Shown piece after piece: positions 7,743 to 15,065 of a DNA stretch of 64,000 nt. A program made the translations under genes and the position numbers. The notes beneath the pieces are model-generated. The model worked only from the letters and a program-made list of their open reading frames with translations, had not been told where the DNA came from and made no database searches. Origin of the DNA: Gallaecimonas xiamenensis 3-C-1 (lineage in GTDB: Bacteria; Pseudomonadota; Gammaproteobacteria; Enterobacterales; Gallaecimonadaceae); NCBI RefSeq assembly GCF_000299915.1, contig NZ_AMRI01000002.1:1-64000 (forward strand), in the 5' to 3' direction. The stretch's first letter is position 1. Each line of letters starts with the position of its first letter.

Positions 7743-9773
7743 ATGTCGAACCCGCTGCTGGACAACGCCGTCCTCCCCCCTTTCAGTGCCATCAAGGCCG
7801 AGCACATCAAGCCCGCCATAGAAGTACTGCTGGCCGATTGCCGCCAGGCCGTGGAAACCGTAGTGGCCAGCACCGCCGAACCCAGCTGGCAGAGCCTGAT
7901 TGAGCCCCTGGAAGAAACCAACGACCGCCTGGCCAAGGCCTGGTCGCCGGTGTCCCACCTCAATTCGGTGATGAGCAACCCCCAGTGGCGCGCCGCCTAC
8001 GAGTCCTGCCTGCCGCTGCTCAGCGAGTTCTCCACCTGGGTCGGCCAGCATCAGGGCCTCTTTGCCGCTTACAAGAAGCTGGCGGACAGCCCCGCCTTTG
8101 CCGTCCTCACCGAGGCCCAGCAAAAGGCCATCAACAACACCCTGCGCGACTTCCACCTGTCCGGTGTCGATCTGCCGGCGCAGCAAAAAGCCCGCTTCGG
8201 CGAGATCAAAAGCCGGCTGTCGGAGCTGGGCTCCAAATATTCCAACAACCTGCTGGACGCCACCCAAGCCTGGCAAAAGCACGTCACCGAGGAAGCGGCC
8301 CTGGCCGGCCTGCCGGAGGATGCCAAAGCCATGCTGGCGGAGATTGCCCAGGGTAAGGGTAAGGACGGCTGGCTGCTGACCCTGGACATCCCCGTCTACC
8401 TGGCGGTGATGACCTACGCCCAGGACCGTGCCCTGCGTGAAGAGATGTACCAGGCCTACTGCACCCGCGCCTCCGACCAGGGGGACCCGCAGTTCGACAA
8501 CAGCGCCCTGATGGACGAAACCCTGGCCCTGCGCCATGAGCTGGCCCAACTGCTGGGTTTTGGCAACTATGCCGAACTGAGCCTGGCCACCAAAATGGCC
8601 GAAAGCACCGACCAGGTGCTGGGCTTTTTGGGGGATCTGGCCCGCCGCTCCCAGGCCCAGGGCCAGGCCGACCTGGACGAACTCAAGCGCTTTGCCGCCG
8701 CCAAGGGCTGTGACGACTTCCAGTCCTGGGACCAAGCCTTCTACGCCGAACAGCTCAAGGAAGCCCGCTACGCGGTCAGCGACGAGAAGCTCAAACCCTA
8801 CTTCCCCGAGACCAAAGTGGTGCCCGGCTTGTTCGCCGTGGTGCACAAGCTGTTCGGTATCGACATCCAGGAGCGCAAGGGCCTGGATCTCTACCACCCG
8901 GAAGTGCGCTTTTTCGAGATCCACAAGGGCGGCCAGCACCTGGGCAGCTTCTACCTGGACCTGTACGCCCGTGAAGGCAAAAGGGGCGGCGCCTGGATGG
9001 ACGACTGCCGGGGCAGCCGCCACCTGCCGGACGGCTCTCGCCAAAAGCCGGTGGCCTACCTCACCTGTAACTTCTCCCGCCCGGTGGGGGGCAAGCCGGC
9101 CCTGTTCACCCACGACGAGGTGATCACCCTGTTCCACGAGTTCGGCCATGGCCTGCACCACATGCTGACCCGTATCGAGGTGGCCGAGGTAGCCGGTATC
9201 AACGGCGTGCCCTGGGACGCCGTCGAGCTGCCCAGCCAGTTCCTGGAAAACTGGTGCTGGGCCCCCGAGGCCCTGGCCATCATCTCCGGCCACGTGGACA
9301 GCGGCGAACCCCTGCCCCAGGCCCTGCTGGACAACCTGCTGGCGGCCCGAAATTTCCAAAGCGCTATGCAGATGCTGCGGCAGCTGGAATTTGCCCTGTT
9401 CGATTTTCGCCTGCACAAGGAATTCGACCCGGCCCAGGGCGCCCATATCCAGGCCGTGCTGGACCAGGTGCGCGCCCAGGTGGCGGTCAGCAAGCCCCCG
9501 GCCTACAACCGCTTCCAGCACGGCTTTAGCCACATCTTTGCTGGCGGCTATGCGGCGGGTTACTACTCCTACAAATGGGCCGAGGTGCTGAGCGCCGACG
9601 CCTTCGGTCGCTTCGAGGAAGAAGGGGTATTTAACGCCCAGACCGGCCAGGCCTTCCTGGACTGCATCCTCAGCCAAGGGGGCGCCAAGGAACCCATGGC
9701 CCTGTTCAAGGCCTTTCGTGGCCGCGAGCCGTCGGTGGAGCCGCTGCTGCGCCACAGTGGGATCGCTGCCTGA
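7743..9773 (+). CDS. prlC: Oligopeptidase A (M3 metallopeptidase)
   Basis: A cytoplasmic zinc endopeptidase that degrades short peptides, including cleaved signal peptides. The HEFGH zinc motif is at about residues 465-469 in TLFHEFGHGLHHM, and the third ligand region follows in ELPSQFLENW. The opening MSNPLLDNAVLPPFSAIKAE and the 676-aa length match the family. An AGGAG lies about 13 bases before the ATG, rather far. It overlaps the next gene by TGATG. In enterics prlC is followed directly by rsmJ; here several genes separate them, although both are in the same neighbourhood. Confidence 0.95.
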   Translation: MSNPLLDNAVLPPFSAIKAEHIKPAIEVLLADCRQAVETVVASTAEPSWQSLIEPLEETNDRLAKAWSPVSHLNSVMSNPQWRAAYESCLPLLSEFSTWVGQHQGLFAAYKKLADSPAFAVLTEAQQKAINNTLRDFHLSGVDLPAQQKARFGEIKSRLSELGSKYSNNLLDATQAWQKHVTEEAALAGLPEDAKAMLAEIAQGKGKDGWLLTLDIPVYLAVMTYAQDRALREEMYQAYCTRASDQGDPQFDNSALMDETLALRHELAQLLGFGNYAELSLATKMAESTDQVLGFLGDLARRSQAQGQADLDELKRFAAAKGCDDFQSWDQAFYAEQLKEARYAVSDEKLKPYFPETKVVPGLFAVVHKLFGIDIQERKGLDLYHPEVRFFEIHKGGQHLGSFYLDLYAREGKRGGAWMDDCRGSRHLPDGSRQKPVAYLTCNFSRPVGGKPALFTHDEVITLFHEFGHGLHHMLTRIEVAEVAGINGVPWDAVELPSQFLENWCWAPEALAIISGHVDSGEPLPQALLDNLLAARNFQSAMQMLRQLEFALFDFRLHKEFDPAQGAHIQAVLDQVRAQVAVSKPPAYNRFQHGFSHIFAGGYAAGYYSYKWAEVLSADAFGRFEEEGVFNAQTGQAFLDCILSQGGAKEPMALFKAFRGREPSVEPLLRHSGIAA

Positions 9774-10459
9774 TGCGTGAGCCCTTTCAAAAGATCTGGG
9801 CCCGGGCGGCGGCGCGTAAGGGCGGCGACGCCGCCCTTGAAGCCCTGCTGCGGCCACCGGCTCACTTTGGCGACCTGGCTGACCTGACCGATGACCGGCT
9901 GCTGGCGGCTTTTACCAAGCAGATTTTCCAGAGCGGCTTTGTCTGGCGGGTGGTGGAGCAGAAATGGCCGGACTTCGAGGCGGTGTTCTTCGGTTTCGAT
10001 ATCGAGAAAATGCTACTGCTACCGGATGAGGTCTGGGAGCAAAAATCCCAGGACCCACGCATTATCCGCAACGCCACCAAAGTGATGACCATACGCCAGA
10101 ACGCCCAAATGCTGGCGGACCTGGCCGAACAGCACGGCAGCGCCGCCAACTGGCTTCGGGCCTGGCCCAAGGACAACCTGGTGGGCCTGTGGCAGTACCT
10201 GAAAAAACACGGCAGCCGCCTGGGGGGCAATACCGGCCCTGTGGCATTGCGTCGGGTGGGATTGGACTGCTTCCTGCTGAGCCAAGACGTGGAGCACTAC
10301 CTCAAGCACTGCGCCATCTTCGACGGCAGCGCCGGCAGCCAAAGATCCCTGGCCGCCATCCAAGACGCATTCAACGCCTGGCAGGGCGAGTCGGGCCGCA
10401 GCTTTAACGAAATCAGCCAAACCATCGGCTTTTCGGTGGGGGACAACAGGCCCAATTAA
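9773..10459 (+). CDS. DNA-3-methyladenine glycosylase I family protein
   Basis: A 228-aa protein of the Tag-like helix-hairpin-helix glycosylase family, which removes 3-methyladenine from alkylated DNA. Typical segments are DPRIIRNATKVMTIRQNAQM and LKKHGSRLGGNTGPVALRRVGLD, the latter being the DNA-binding hairpin region. It is longer and more divergent than canonical Tag and is closer to the second Tag-like family found in many gammaproteobacteria, so I give no symbol. The start codon overlaps the prlC stop, implying co-translation. Confidence 0.78.
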   Translation: MREPFQKIWARAAARKGGDAALEALLRPPAHFGDLADLTDDRLLAAFTKQIFQSGFVWRVVEQKWPDFEAVFFGFDIEKMLLLPDEVWEQKSQDPRIIRNATKVMTIRQNAQMLADLAEQHGSAANWLRAWPKDNLVGLWQYLKKHGSRLGGNTGPVALRRVGLDCFLLSQDVEHYLKHCAIFDGSAGSQRSLAAIQDAFNAWQGESGRSFNEISQTIGFSVGDNRPN

Positions 10460-10485
10460 GGGCCTGCTCCCTTGAGGAACCGCAC

Positions 10486-10842
10486 ATGTCTTTTACGTCT
10501 TTGGATGACCTGAAAAGGGCCCTGGAACAGGACCCCGGCCACATCGACTTTGCCGATGTCATCGCCCTGGTGGATGCCCAGTTCAGCTTTACCGCCACCG
10601 CCTTTGCAAACGGTGAGCTGCAAAACGCCGCTGGCCAGAACAACGGTTCATGCAAACTGCTGGCCCTTGGTCAGTACCTTGCGTTGGACAAGGACCAGAC
10701 CCTGGCCCTGTTCGGCCATTACTACCGTGACGAGGTGCTGGGTAACCCCGATGGCAGCGACCACGGCAATATCCGCAACTTTATGCGCACCGGTCATGCC
10801 GGCGTCGCCTTTGCCCAGTTCCCGCTGCTGGCCAAGGCATAG
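10486..10842 (+). CDS. HopJ-family protein
   Basis: A 118-aa soluble protein that matches the HopJ family, named after a Pseudomonas syringae type III effector but widespread in bacteria without type III secretion. The conserved block is FTATAFANGELQNAAGQNNG, followed by GSCKLLALGQYL and the C-terminal NFMRTGHAGVAF. No secretion system is visible, so a housekeeping role is more likely than secretion. A TTGAGGAA ribosome site precedes the ATG. Its last 49 bases overlap the 3' end of the convergent oxidoreductase gene. Confidence 0.82.
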   Translation: MSFTSLDDLKRALEQDPGHIDFADVIALVDAQFSFTATAFANGELQNAAGQNNGSCKLLALGQYLALDKDQTLALFGHYYRDEVLGNPDGSDHGNIRNFMRTGHAGVAFAQFPLLAKA

Positions 10843-11327
10843 TCGTCCCTGAAGGGGTGGTTGGCGGCCACCTTGGCCAACACCGCGTCATCCAGCCCCT
10901 GGCTGGTGTCCAGGTAGCTCATGCCCTGGTAGTCCATGCCCAGGTAGCCGAAGGTCAGCCGGAAGGGCTCTTCAAAGCAGGGCGGCGGCACCTGGGCACC
11001 GCCGCTGGCGATCACCCCGGCCGCCTTGCCTCTTAACCGACGCCCCATGGTTTTGTGATGGGTCAGCAGGTCGGTGATACGGTCCAAAAAGACTTTCATC
11101 TGGCCGCTCATGCTGTACCAGTACAAAGGGCTGGCCAGCAGGATACGGTCGTACTGCAAGAGTTTGTCCATCAGCGGCAGGAAATCGTCGCCGGTACCGT
11201 TGCCCCTGTAGTCGAAGGGGCGGATCAGGTAGTCATTTAGGTTCAGGACGCGAAAGCCGATGGCTTCGGCCAGGGTGGCGGTGTAGCCGTTGCCTCGGGC
11301 ACTGCCCAGCAGGGTGATGGTGTTCAT
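10794..11327 (-). CDS. NAD(P)H-dependent oxidoreductase, flavodoxin-like
   Basis: A 177-aa flavodoxin-fold protein. The N-terminal phosphate loop GSARGNGYT binds FMN, ASPLYWYSMSGQMK is the second FMN contact typical of the NADPH-dependent FMN reductase family, and GKAAGVIASGGAQ the third strand. It is the last gene of a minus-strand operon with a VOC protein and a 51-aa peptide. The AAAAGGAGCGTCA ribosome site is strong. It converges on the HopJ gene with a 49-base coding overlap. The physiological substrate is unknown; quinones or nitro compounds are usual for the family. Confidence 0.8.
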   Translation of the reverse strand: MNTITLLGSARGNGYTATLAEAIGFRVLNLNDYLIRPFDYRGNGTGDDFLPLMDKLLQYDRILLASPLYWYSMSGQMKVFLDRITDLLTHHKTMGRRLRGKAAGVIASGGAQVPPPCFEEPFRLTFGYLGMDYQGMSYLDTSQGLDDAVLAKVAANHPFRDDYALASSGNWAKATPA

Positions 11328-11355
11328 TGACGCTCCTTTTCGCTAGCAGGGCAGG

Positions 11356-11748
11356 CTATTGCGGGCCTTGGATATTGACCCGCCAGGGGGGATTGAGCCG
11401 GTTGTCGCCGGCCCAGAACAGTTTGATCCTGTTACCGGATGGGTCCTGCAATACCGCTTCTCGCCACAGGTAGGGTTTGTCTTCAGGGTCTTGTTCAAAG
11501 GCGATGCCCTTGGCTTTCAGCTGTGCCACCTGGGCATCCAGAACCACGCATTCAAAATAGATGACGGCGCCATTGGCGCAGGGCGTGCTGTGCTCCACCA
11601 GTGAAAAACTGGCCTCTCCCTGGGGGCAGGCGAAGCGGGCGTAATGGGGGCTGTCGACGATCTGGGTAAAGCCAAGGGCCAGGTAGAAACGGTTGGCTTG
11701 GGCAAGATCGCGGACCGGCAGGGTGACTTGGTTGAGGTTCATGGGCAC
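11356..11748 (-). CDS. VOC-family (glyoxalase-like) protein
   Basis: A 130-aa vicinal-oxygen-chelate fold protein with two beta-alpha-beta repeats. The first opens LNQVTLPVRDLAQANRFY; the second ends LQDPSGNRIKLFWAGDNR, where the Glu that usually binds metal (xEL/xEF) is replaced by Lys (IKLFW). Activity as a classic glyoxalase is therefore doubtful; binding or resistance functions occur in the family. AAGGAGTGCCC precedes the ATG. It is the middle gene of a three-gene minus-strand unit. Confidence 0.75.
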   Translation of the reverse strand: MPMNLNQVTLPVRDLAQANRFYLALGFTQIVDSPHYARFACPQGEASFSLVEHSTPCANGAVIYFECVVLDAQVAQLKAKGIAFEQDPEDKPYLWREAVLQDPSGNRIKLFWAGDNRLNPPWRVNIQGPQ

Positions 11749-11762
11749 TCCTTGGCTTGGCC

Positions 11763-11918
11763 TCAGTAATAACAGGGGCGCTGGGCCGGGTCGTGGTCGA
11801 TGTTTTGGATCTGCTCCAGCCTCAGGCCCTCTGTCACCTGCAGCGCTAGCAGGGTATCCAGGGTCGCGTTGAGGTCAGGCACAGTAATGCTCTGGTGCTC
11901 AAGGTCGGGTGCTGTCAT
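11763..11918 (-). CDS. Small protein, 51 aa
   Basis: A short frame beginning MTAPDLEHQSITVPDLN and ending DPAQRPCYY, mostly acidic and helical, with no membrane span. It sits 14 bases upstream of the VOC gene on the same strand and directly behind an AT-rich promoter region, the position expected of a real leading gene. Its ribosome site is weak (GTGAGCGG). The family is unknown. It could instead be a leader or chance frame, but its codon choice looks like that of its neighbours. Confidence 0.45.
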   Translation of the reverse strand: MTAPDLEHQSITVPDLNATLDTLLALQVTEGLRLEQIQNIDHDPAQRPCYY

Positions 11919-11970
11919 GGCGCCGCTCACTTTCTATAGTGATTACTTTATTTAATTTGGCGTGCTTTGC

Positions 11971-11986
11971 TAGCTTTGTAAAGCTA
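11971..11986. promoter_or_regulatory. Perfect palindrome, operator candidate
   Basis: TAGCTTT-GT-AAAGCTA is a perfect 7-2-7 palindrome in the AT-rich gap between the divergent 51-aa/VOC/oxidoreductase operon and rsmJ. It has no T run. It resembles a site for a dimeric repressor. Confidence 0.45.
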
Positions 11987-12064
11987 ATGGTTTATTTATT
12001 GATTGATCCCGTTGTGGCCAGGCGGGCAGGGCAGTAGACTTGCCCGGCCCAGTAGGAGAAGACC

Positions 12065-12799
12065 ATGGCCGTGCCCCTTATCTGCGAGAGTCCTGAACGT
12101 GAGCCCCACGCCGAGCAGCTGCGCCAGCGCTACGGCTTTGGCCGCGACCTTGGCGACGCTCCCTGTGTGCTGGTGCTAACCGAGGCCCGCCTGGAACTGC
12201 GTAAAACCGACGAACCCAAGCTGGGGGCCATCTTTGTCGACTTTGTGGAGGGGGCGGCGGCGCACCGGCGCAAGTTCGGGGGTGGCCGGGGCCAGGCCAT
12301 CGCCAAGGCGGTGGGCCTGAAGAAGGGTGCCAACCCCTCGGTGATCGACGGCACCGCCGGCCTGGGGCGGGACGCCTTCGTGCTGGCCACCCTGGGCTGC
12401 ACCGTGACCCTGGTGGAGCGCCACCCGGCGGTGGCGGCGCTGCTGGCGGATGGCCTGGAACGGGCCAAAGACAGCGAGGTGGCCGACATCATCGGGCGCA
12501 TGACCTTGCATCATGGTCCTTCCGTGGAGTTGTTGCCGGCCTTGCAGGCGGACGTGGTTTACCTGGACCCCATGTACCCGCACCGGGAAAAGTCGGCCCT
12601 GGTGAAAAAGGAGATGCGCATCTTCCAGACCCTGGTGGGAGCGGATCTCGATGCCGACGCCCTGCTGGCGGCCGCCAAAGCCGCTGCCAAGTACAAGGTG
12701 GTGGTAAAAAGGCCCGACTATGCCGAGCCTTTGGCGGGGGTGAAGCCGGCCTCCTCGGTGCCTACCAAGAAGAACCGCTTCGATATCTACCCTATTTGA
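12065..12799 (+). CDS. rsmJ: 16S rRNA (guanine1516-N2)-methyltransferase
   Basis: Methylates G1516 of 16S rRNA using S-adenosylmethionine. The SAM-binding motif is [19 protein letters not shown] near residues 97-115. The catalytic-type motif [15 protein letters not shown] follows at about 162, and the C-terminal KRPDYAEPL is typical. At 244 aa it is a normal RsmJ (YhiQ). An AGGAGAAGACC ribosome site fixes the start. Its last eight bases overlap the end of the convergent repeat-protein gene. Confidence 0.93.
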   Translation: MAVPLICESPEREPHAEQLRQRYGFGRDLGDAPCVLVLTEARLELRKTDEPKLGAIFVDFVEGAAAHRRKFGGGRGQAIAKAVGLKKGANPSVIDGTAGLGRDAFVLATLGCTVTLVERHPAVAALLADGLERAKDSEVADIIGRMTLHHGPSVELLPALQADVVYLDPMYPHREKSALVKKEMRIFQTLVGADLDADALLAAAKAAAKYKVVVKRPDYAEPLAGVKPASSVPTKKNRFDIYPI

Positions 12800-13445
12800 G
12801 GTTCAGGCTCAGATCGTCGGTCAACACCAGCCAGCGGCTGCCGTCCCAACGCACTTCGCCATTGAGGGGGGAGGCCAGGGCCACCTCGGCCTGGGGGCTG
12901 ACGGCGATCAGGTAAAAGCCGCTGTCGTCCTTGAGCTTTTCACATTTGAGTACCTGTTGGTCGGCGCCGAAGCCGCGCTGGTCGGCGTCGCTGCCCAAGG
13001 CGCGTTGGTCGGCATCGCTGCCAAGGGCGCGGCCATCGGCGGCGCTGCCAAAGCCTCTTTTATCCGCCTCGCTGCCCAGTTCCCGCTTGTCCGCTTCGCT
13101 GCCAAAGCCCCGTTTGCCGGCGTCGTCGCCAAAGGCGCGGTCAGCGGTGTCGGCGCCAAAACCCCGTTTGTCCGCGTCGTCTCCGAAGGCCCTTTTGTCG
13201 GCGCCGCTGCCAAAGGCCCGCTGGTCGCTGTTGGCACCCAGGTCCCGCTGATCGGCACCGCTGCCAAACCCCCGTTTGTCCTCGCTGGCCCCAAAGCCCC
13301 TTTCATCCTGCCGGGCGCCAAGGCTGCGGGAAGGGACGCAGCTGCTGGGAATGGCAAACCAGTGCTTGCCGATGCGAAGCTTGGGCTCGGCCTGGGCCGC
13401 CCCGGCCAGCAATAGGCTGGCCAGGGCCAAATGCAATGGCTTCAT
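12792..13445 (-). CDS. Exported protein with 13 nonapeptide repeats
   Basis: A 217-aa protein with a signal peptide (residues 1-19, ending AQA). A 20-residue N-terminal segment contains one cysteine. From about 41 to 157 come thirteen consecutive nine-residue repeats of form [GA][FL]G-x-x-[AS]D-[KQ]R (for example GFGSEADKR), with a partial fourteenth to 164. A C-terminal globular part of about 50 residues follows, starting LKCEKLKDD and ending in SH3-like beta strands ([12 protein letters not shown]). I know no named family for this repeat. Strictly alternating acid/base pairs suggest a regular solenoid or fibre in the periplasm. GAGGACAAGCC precedes the ATG. It is the last gene of an operon with two other envelope proteins. 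Confidence 0.75.
   Translation of the reverse strand: MKPLHLALASLLLAGAAQAEPKLRIGKHWFAIPSSCVPSRSLGARQDERGFGASEDKRGFGSGADQRDLGANSDQRAFGSGADKRAFGDDADKRGFGADTADRAFGDDAGKRGFGSEADKRELGSEADKRGFGSAADGRALGSDADQRALGSDADQRGFGADQQVLKCEKLKDDSGFYLIAVSPQAEVALASPLNGEVRWDGSRWLVLTDDLSLNLK
12954..13325 (-). repeat. 27-bp tandem repeat array inside coding region
   Basis: Thirteen units of 27 bases, plus a partial one, encode the nonapeptide [GA][FL]G-x-x-[AS]D-[KQ]R. Units differ at many third positions, and two adjacent ones (ALGSDADQR twice) are identical in protein, so the array shows both old divergence and recent duplication. Copy number could vary between strains. Confidence 0.8.
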
Positions 13446-13454
13446 GGCTTGTCC

Positions 13455-14018
13455 TCAGAAGGGGTAGGCGGATATCCACAGGGCCCAGCCGTACCAGTGT
13501 TTTTCGCTCTTGGAGCCGCTGCTCCAGGAGGCGGTCCAGTACATACGCTCGAAGGCCACCGAGGTGACGCCGTTGCGGGCCGCCGCCAGCTTGTCTTCGG
13601 GAACCTGCACCATGTAGGAGCGGGCGCCGGGGCCGTGGGCACTGGCGATACCCTGGTTGAACAGCAGCACCCCATACAGGGGTTCGCTCAGGCCCTGCTG
13701 GTAGATACGGACCTTGCGGGCGCCATTGGCCAGGGCGTTGTTGTAGTTTTCCAACAGCTTGTCGTCGCTGGCAAAGGCGGTGCTGTTTTTCCAGCCGTAG
13801 ATGTCAAAGGGGGTGGTAAAGCGCTTGCCTCCTTCCAGGGTGAAGCTGCCGTCTTCGGCGACGATCTTCAGATCCCGGTTGGCCACCACACCGCCGGGCA
13901 CTTTCACCGGGGCCCAGTTGGTGGTGTCGTAAACGGCGGGCTCGCTGGCCGAGCCGGCCGCCAACAGGACGAAGAGCGCGCTAGCGCACAGGGATGCCAG
14001 GGTTTTCCATAGGTTCAT
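13455..14018 (-). CDS. Exported hypothetical protein, 187 aa
   Basis: A signal peptide or N-terminal anchor (residues 1-25, LASLCASALFVLLAAGSAS) precedes a mixed domain of about 160 residues rich in Trp, Tyr and Gly. It ends with a run of aromatic residues (KHWYGWALWISAYPF). No known domain is recognised. The start is preceded by GGAGC and lies 38 bases inside the end of the upstream VanZ-like gene. The three genes 14436-12792 form one minus-strand operon, all apparently acting in the envelope. Confidence 0.66.
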   Translation of the reverse strand: MNLWKTLASLCASALFVLLAAGSASEPAVYDTTNWAPVKVPGGVVANRDLKIVAEDGSFTLEGGKRFTTPFDIYGWKNSTAFASDDKLLENYNNALANGARKVRIYQQGLSEPLYGVLLFNQGIASAHGPGARSYMVQVPEDKLAAARNGVTSVAFERMYWTASWSSGSKSEKHWYGWALWISAYPF

Positions 14019-14436
14019 GGGATAGCTCCATCAGGTACAGGGATAGGGGGTGTGCCAGCAGCACCGCCAACAGCAGGGCGGCCAGGTCCAGCCAGTCAAA
14101 GGTGCCGGGCAGCCAGCCCGGCCTTTGCGCCAGTTCGGCGCTGGCGGCCACCAGCAGCGCGAGCCAGGGGCGGTGCTGGCCCAGCAGCACCAAGGTGGCG
14201 GCCAGGGCAAAGGCCCAGCAGAAATCCGCCAGGCTGGGGCTGAGCAGGGGCAACCAGGGTAGGGCCAGTTGGTGGCGTAAATCGGCCAAGGCCGCGCCTA
14301 AGGTGGGCCAGTGCCCTGCCAACCAGATCTCAAACAGGGTGGTGGGCCGCCAGCACAGATAGCAAAGAACCCCCAGCAGCAAAGGCAGGGCGATAAGCCA
14401 TAGGCCGAGGCGCAGACGTGACAGGAACGAAGCCAT
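13981..14436 (-). CDS. VanZ-like membrane protein
   Basis: A 151-aa membrane protein with four or five hydrophobic segments. The C-terminal half has the VanZ-like pattern: a glutamate in a helix (ASAELAQRPG) followed by GTFDWLDLAALLLAVLLA. VanZ-family proteins are small membrane proteins whose role is poorly defined apart from teicoplanin resistance. It is first in an operon with two exported proteins and overlaps the next gene by 38 bases. Its promoter region holds an 18-base palindrome. Confidence 0.7.
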   Translation of the reverse strand: MASFLSRLRLGLWLIALPLLLGVLCYLCWRPTTLFEIWLAGHWPTLGAALADLRHQLALPWLPLLSPSLADFCWAFALAATLVLLGQHRPWLALLVAASAELAQRPGWLPGTFDWLDLAALLLAVLLAHPLSLYLMELSHEPMENPGIPVR

Positions 14437-14459
14437 CCGGTGGACTCTTAATATTTATG

Positions 14460-14477
14460 TTGCAATTGTAATTGCAA
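14460..14477. promoter_or_regulatory. 18-bp palindrome between VanZ-like and peroxiredoxin genes
   Basis: TTGCAATT-GT-AATTGCAA is a perfect 8-2-8 palindrome lying 24 bases upstream of the minus-strand VanZ-like start and about 115 bases before the peroxiredoxin start. It is not followed by a T run. This is a good candidate operator for one or both units. Confidence 0.5.
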
Positions 14478-14591
14478 TGTTGCGCTTGGCAAATGGCAAT
14501 GGCGGTGCCGACTGAATGACATGGGCGCCGCGCTGGCAGCCAGGTGGGGCCTGGGGTAGGCTGGACTCAATTTCATGTTAAGGAGAAACCC

Positions 14592-15065
14592 ATGATCCAG
14601 GTAGGTGACAAGATCCCCGCTGCCGGCGTGCAGCAACGCGTCGACGGCCAAACCGTCGAGGTGCAGACCCAGGCCTTCTTCGCCGGCAAAAAAGTGGTGC
14701 TGTTTGCGGTACCAGGTGCCTTTACCCCCACCTGTTCCGAAGCCCACCTGCCCGGTTACGTGGTGCTGGCGGACCAGTTCCAGGCCAAGGGCGTGGACGC
14801 CATCGTCTGCCTGTCGGTGAACGACGCTTTCGTGATGGACGCCTGGGGCAAGGCCCAAAACGCGGAGGCCATCGCCATGTGGGGCGACGGCGACGCCAGC
14901 TTCACCCAGGCTCTTGGCCTGGACATGGACACCGGCGCCTTCGGCGGTATCCGTTCCCGCCGCTACGCCATGGTGGTGGAAGACGGCACCGTCACCCTGC
15001 TTAACGTCGAGCCTCCCAAGACCTTTGAAGGCTCCAAGGCCGAAGTGGTACTGGCGGCACTCTGA
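14592..15065 (+). CDS. Peroxiredoxin (Prx5-type)
   Basis: A 157-aa thiol peroxidase that reduces hydrogen and organic peroxides. The peroxidatic cysteine lies in PGAFTPTCSEAHLPGYV, the signature of the Prx5 subfamily. Other hallmarks are VDAIVCLSVNDAFVMDAWG and GIRSRRYAMVVEDG. The true start follows AAGGAGAAACCC; an in-frame extension to 14544 has no ribosome site. It shares one base with the MscS gene (TGATG), so the two are coupled. Confidence 0.92.
   Translation: MIQVGDKIPAAGVQQRVDGQTVEVQTQAFFAGKKVVLFAVPGAFTPTCSEAHLPGYVVLADQFQAKGVDAIVCLSVNDAFVMDAWGKAQNAEAIAMWGDGDASFTQALGLDMDTGAFGGIRSRRYAMVVEDGTVTLLNVEPPKTFEGSKAEVVLAAL

Noticed and set aside
7722-9857. 711-codon minus-strand open frame opposite prlC
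   Set aside because: Low-complexity Gly/Gln/Val shadow; prlC on the plus strand has full family motifs.
10486-10842. Type III secretion effector and hence pathogenicity
   Set aside because: The HopJ family is common in bacteria without type III secretion, and no secretion genes are in the window.
12954-13325. 27-bp repeats as a CRISPR array
   Set aside because: Units are contiguous and in frame with no spacers, and they code for protein.
12931-13415. Plus-strand Ala-rich repeat frames opposite the nonapeptide array
   Set aside because: They are the reverse reading of the repeat DNA, with no start signals; the minus strand has signal peptide and ribosome site.
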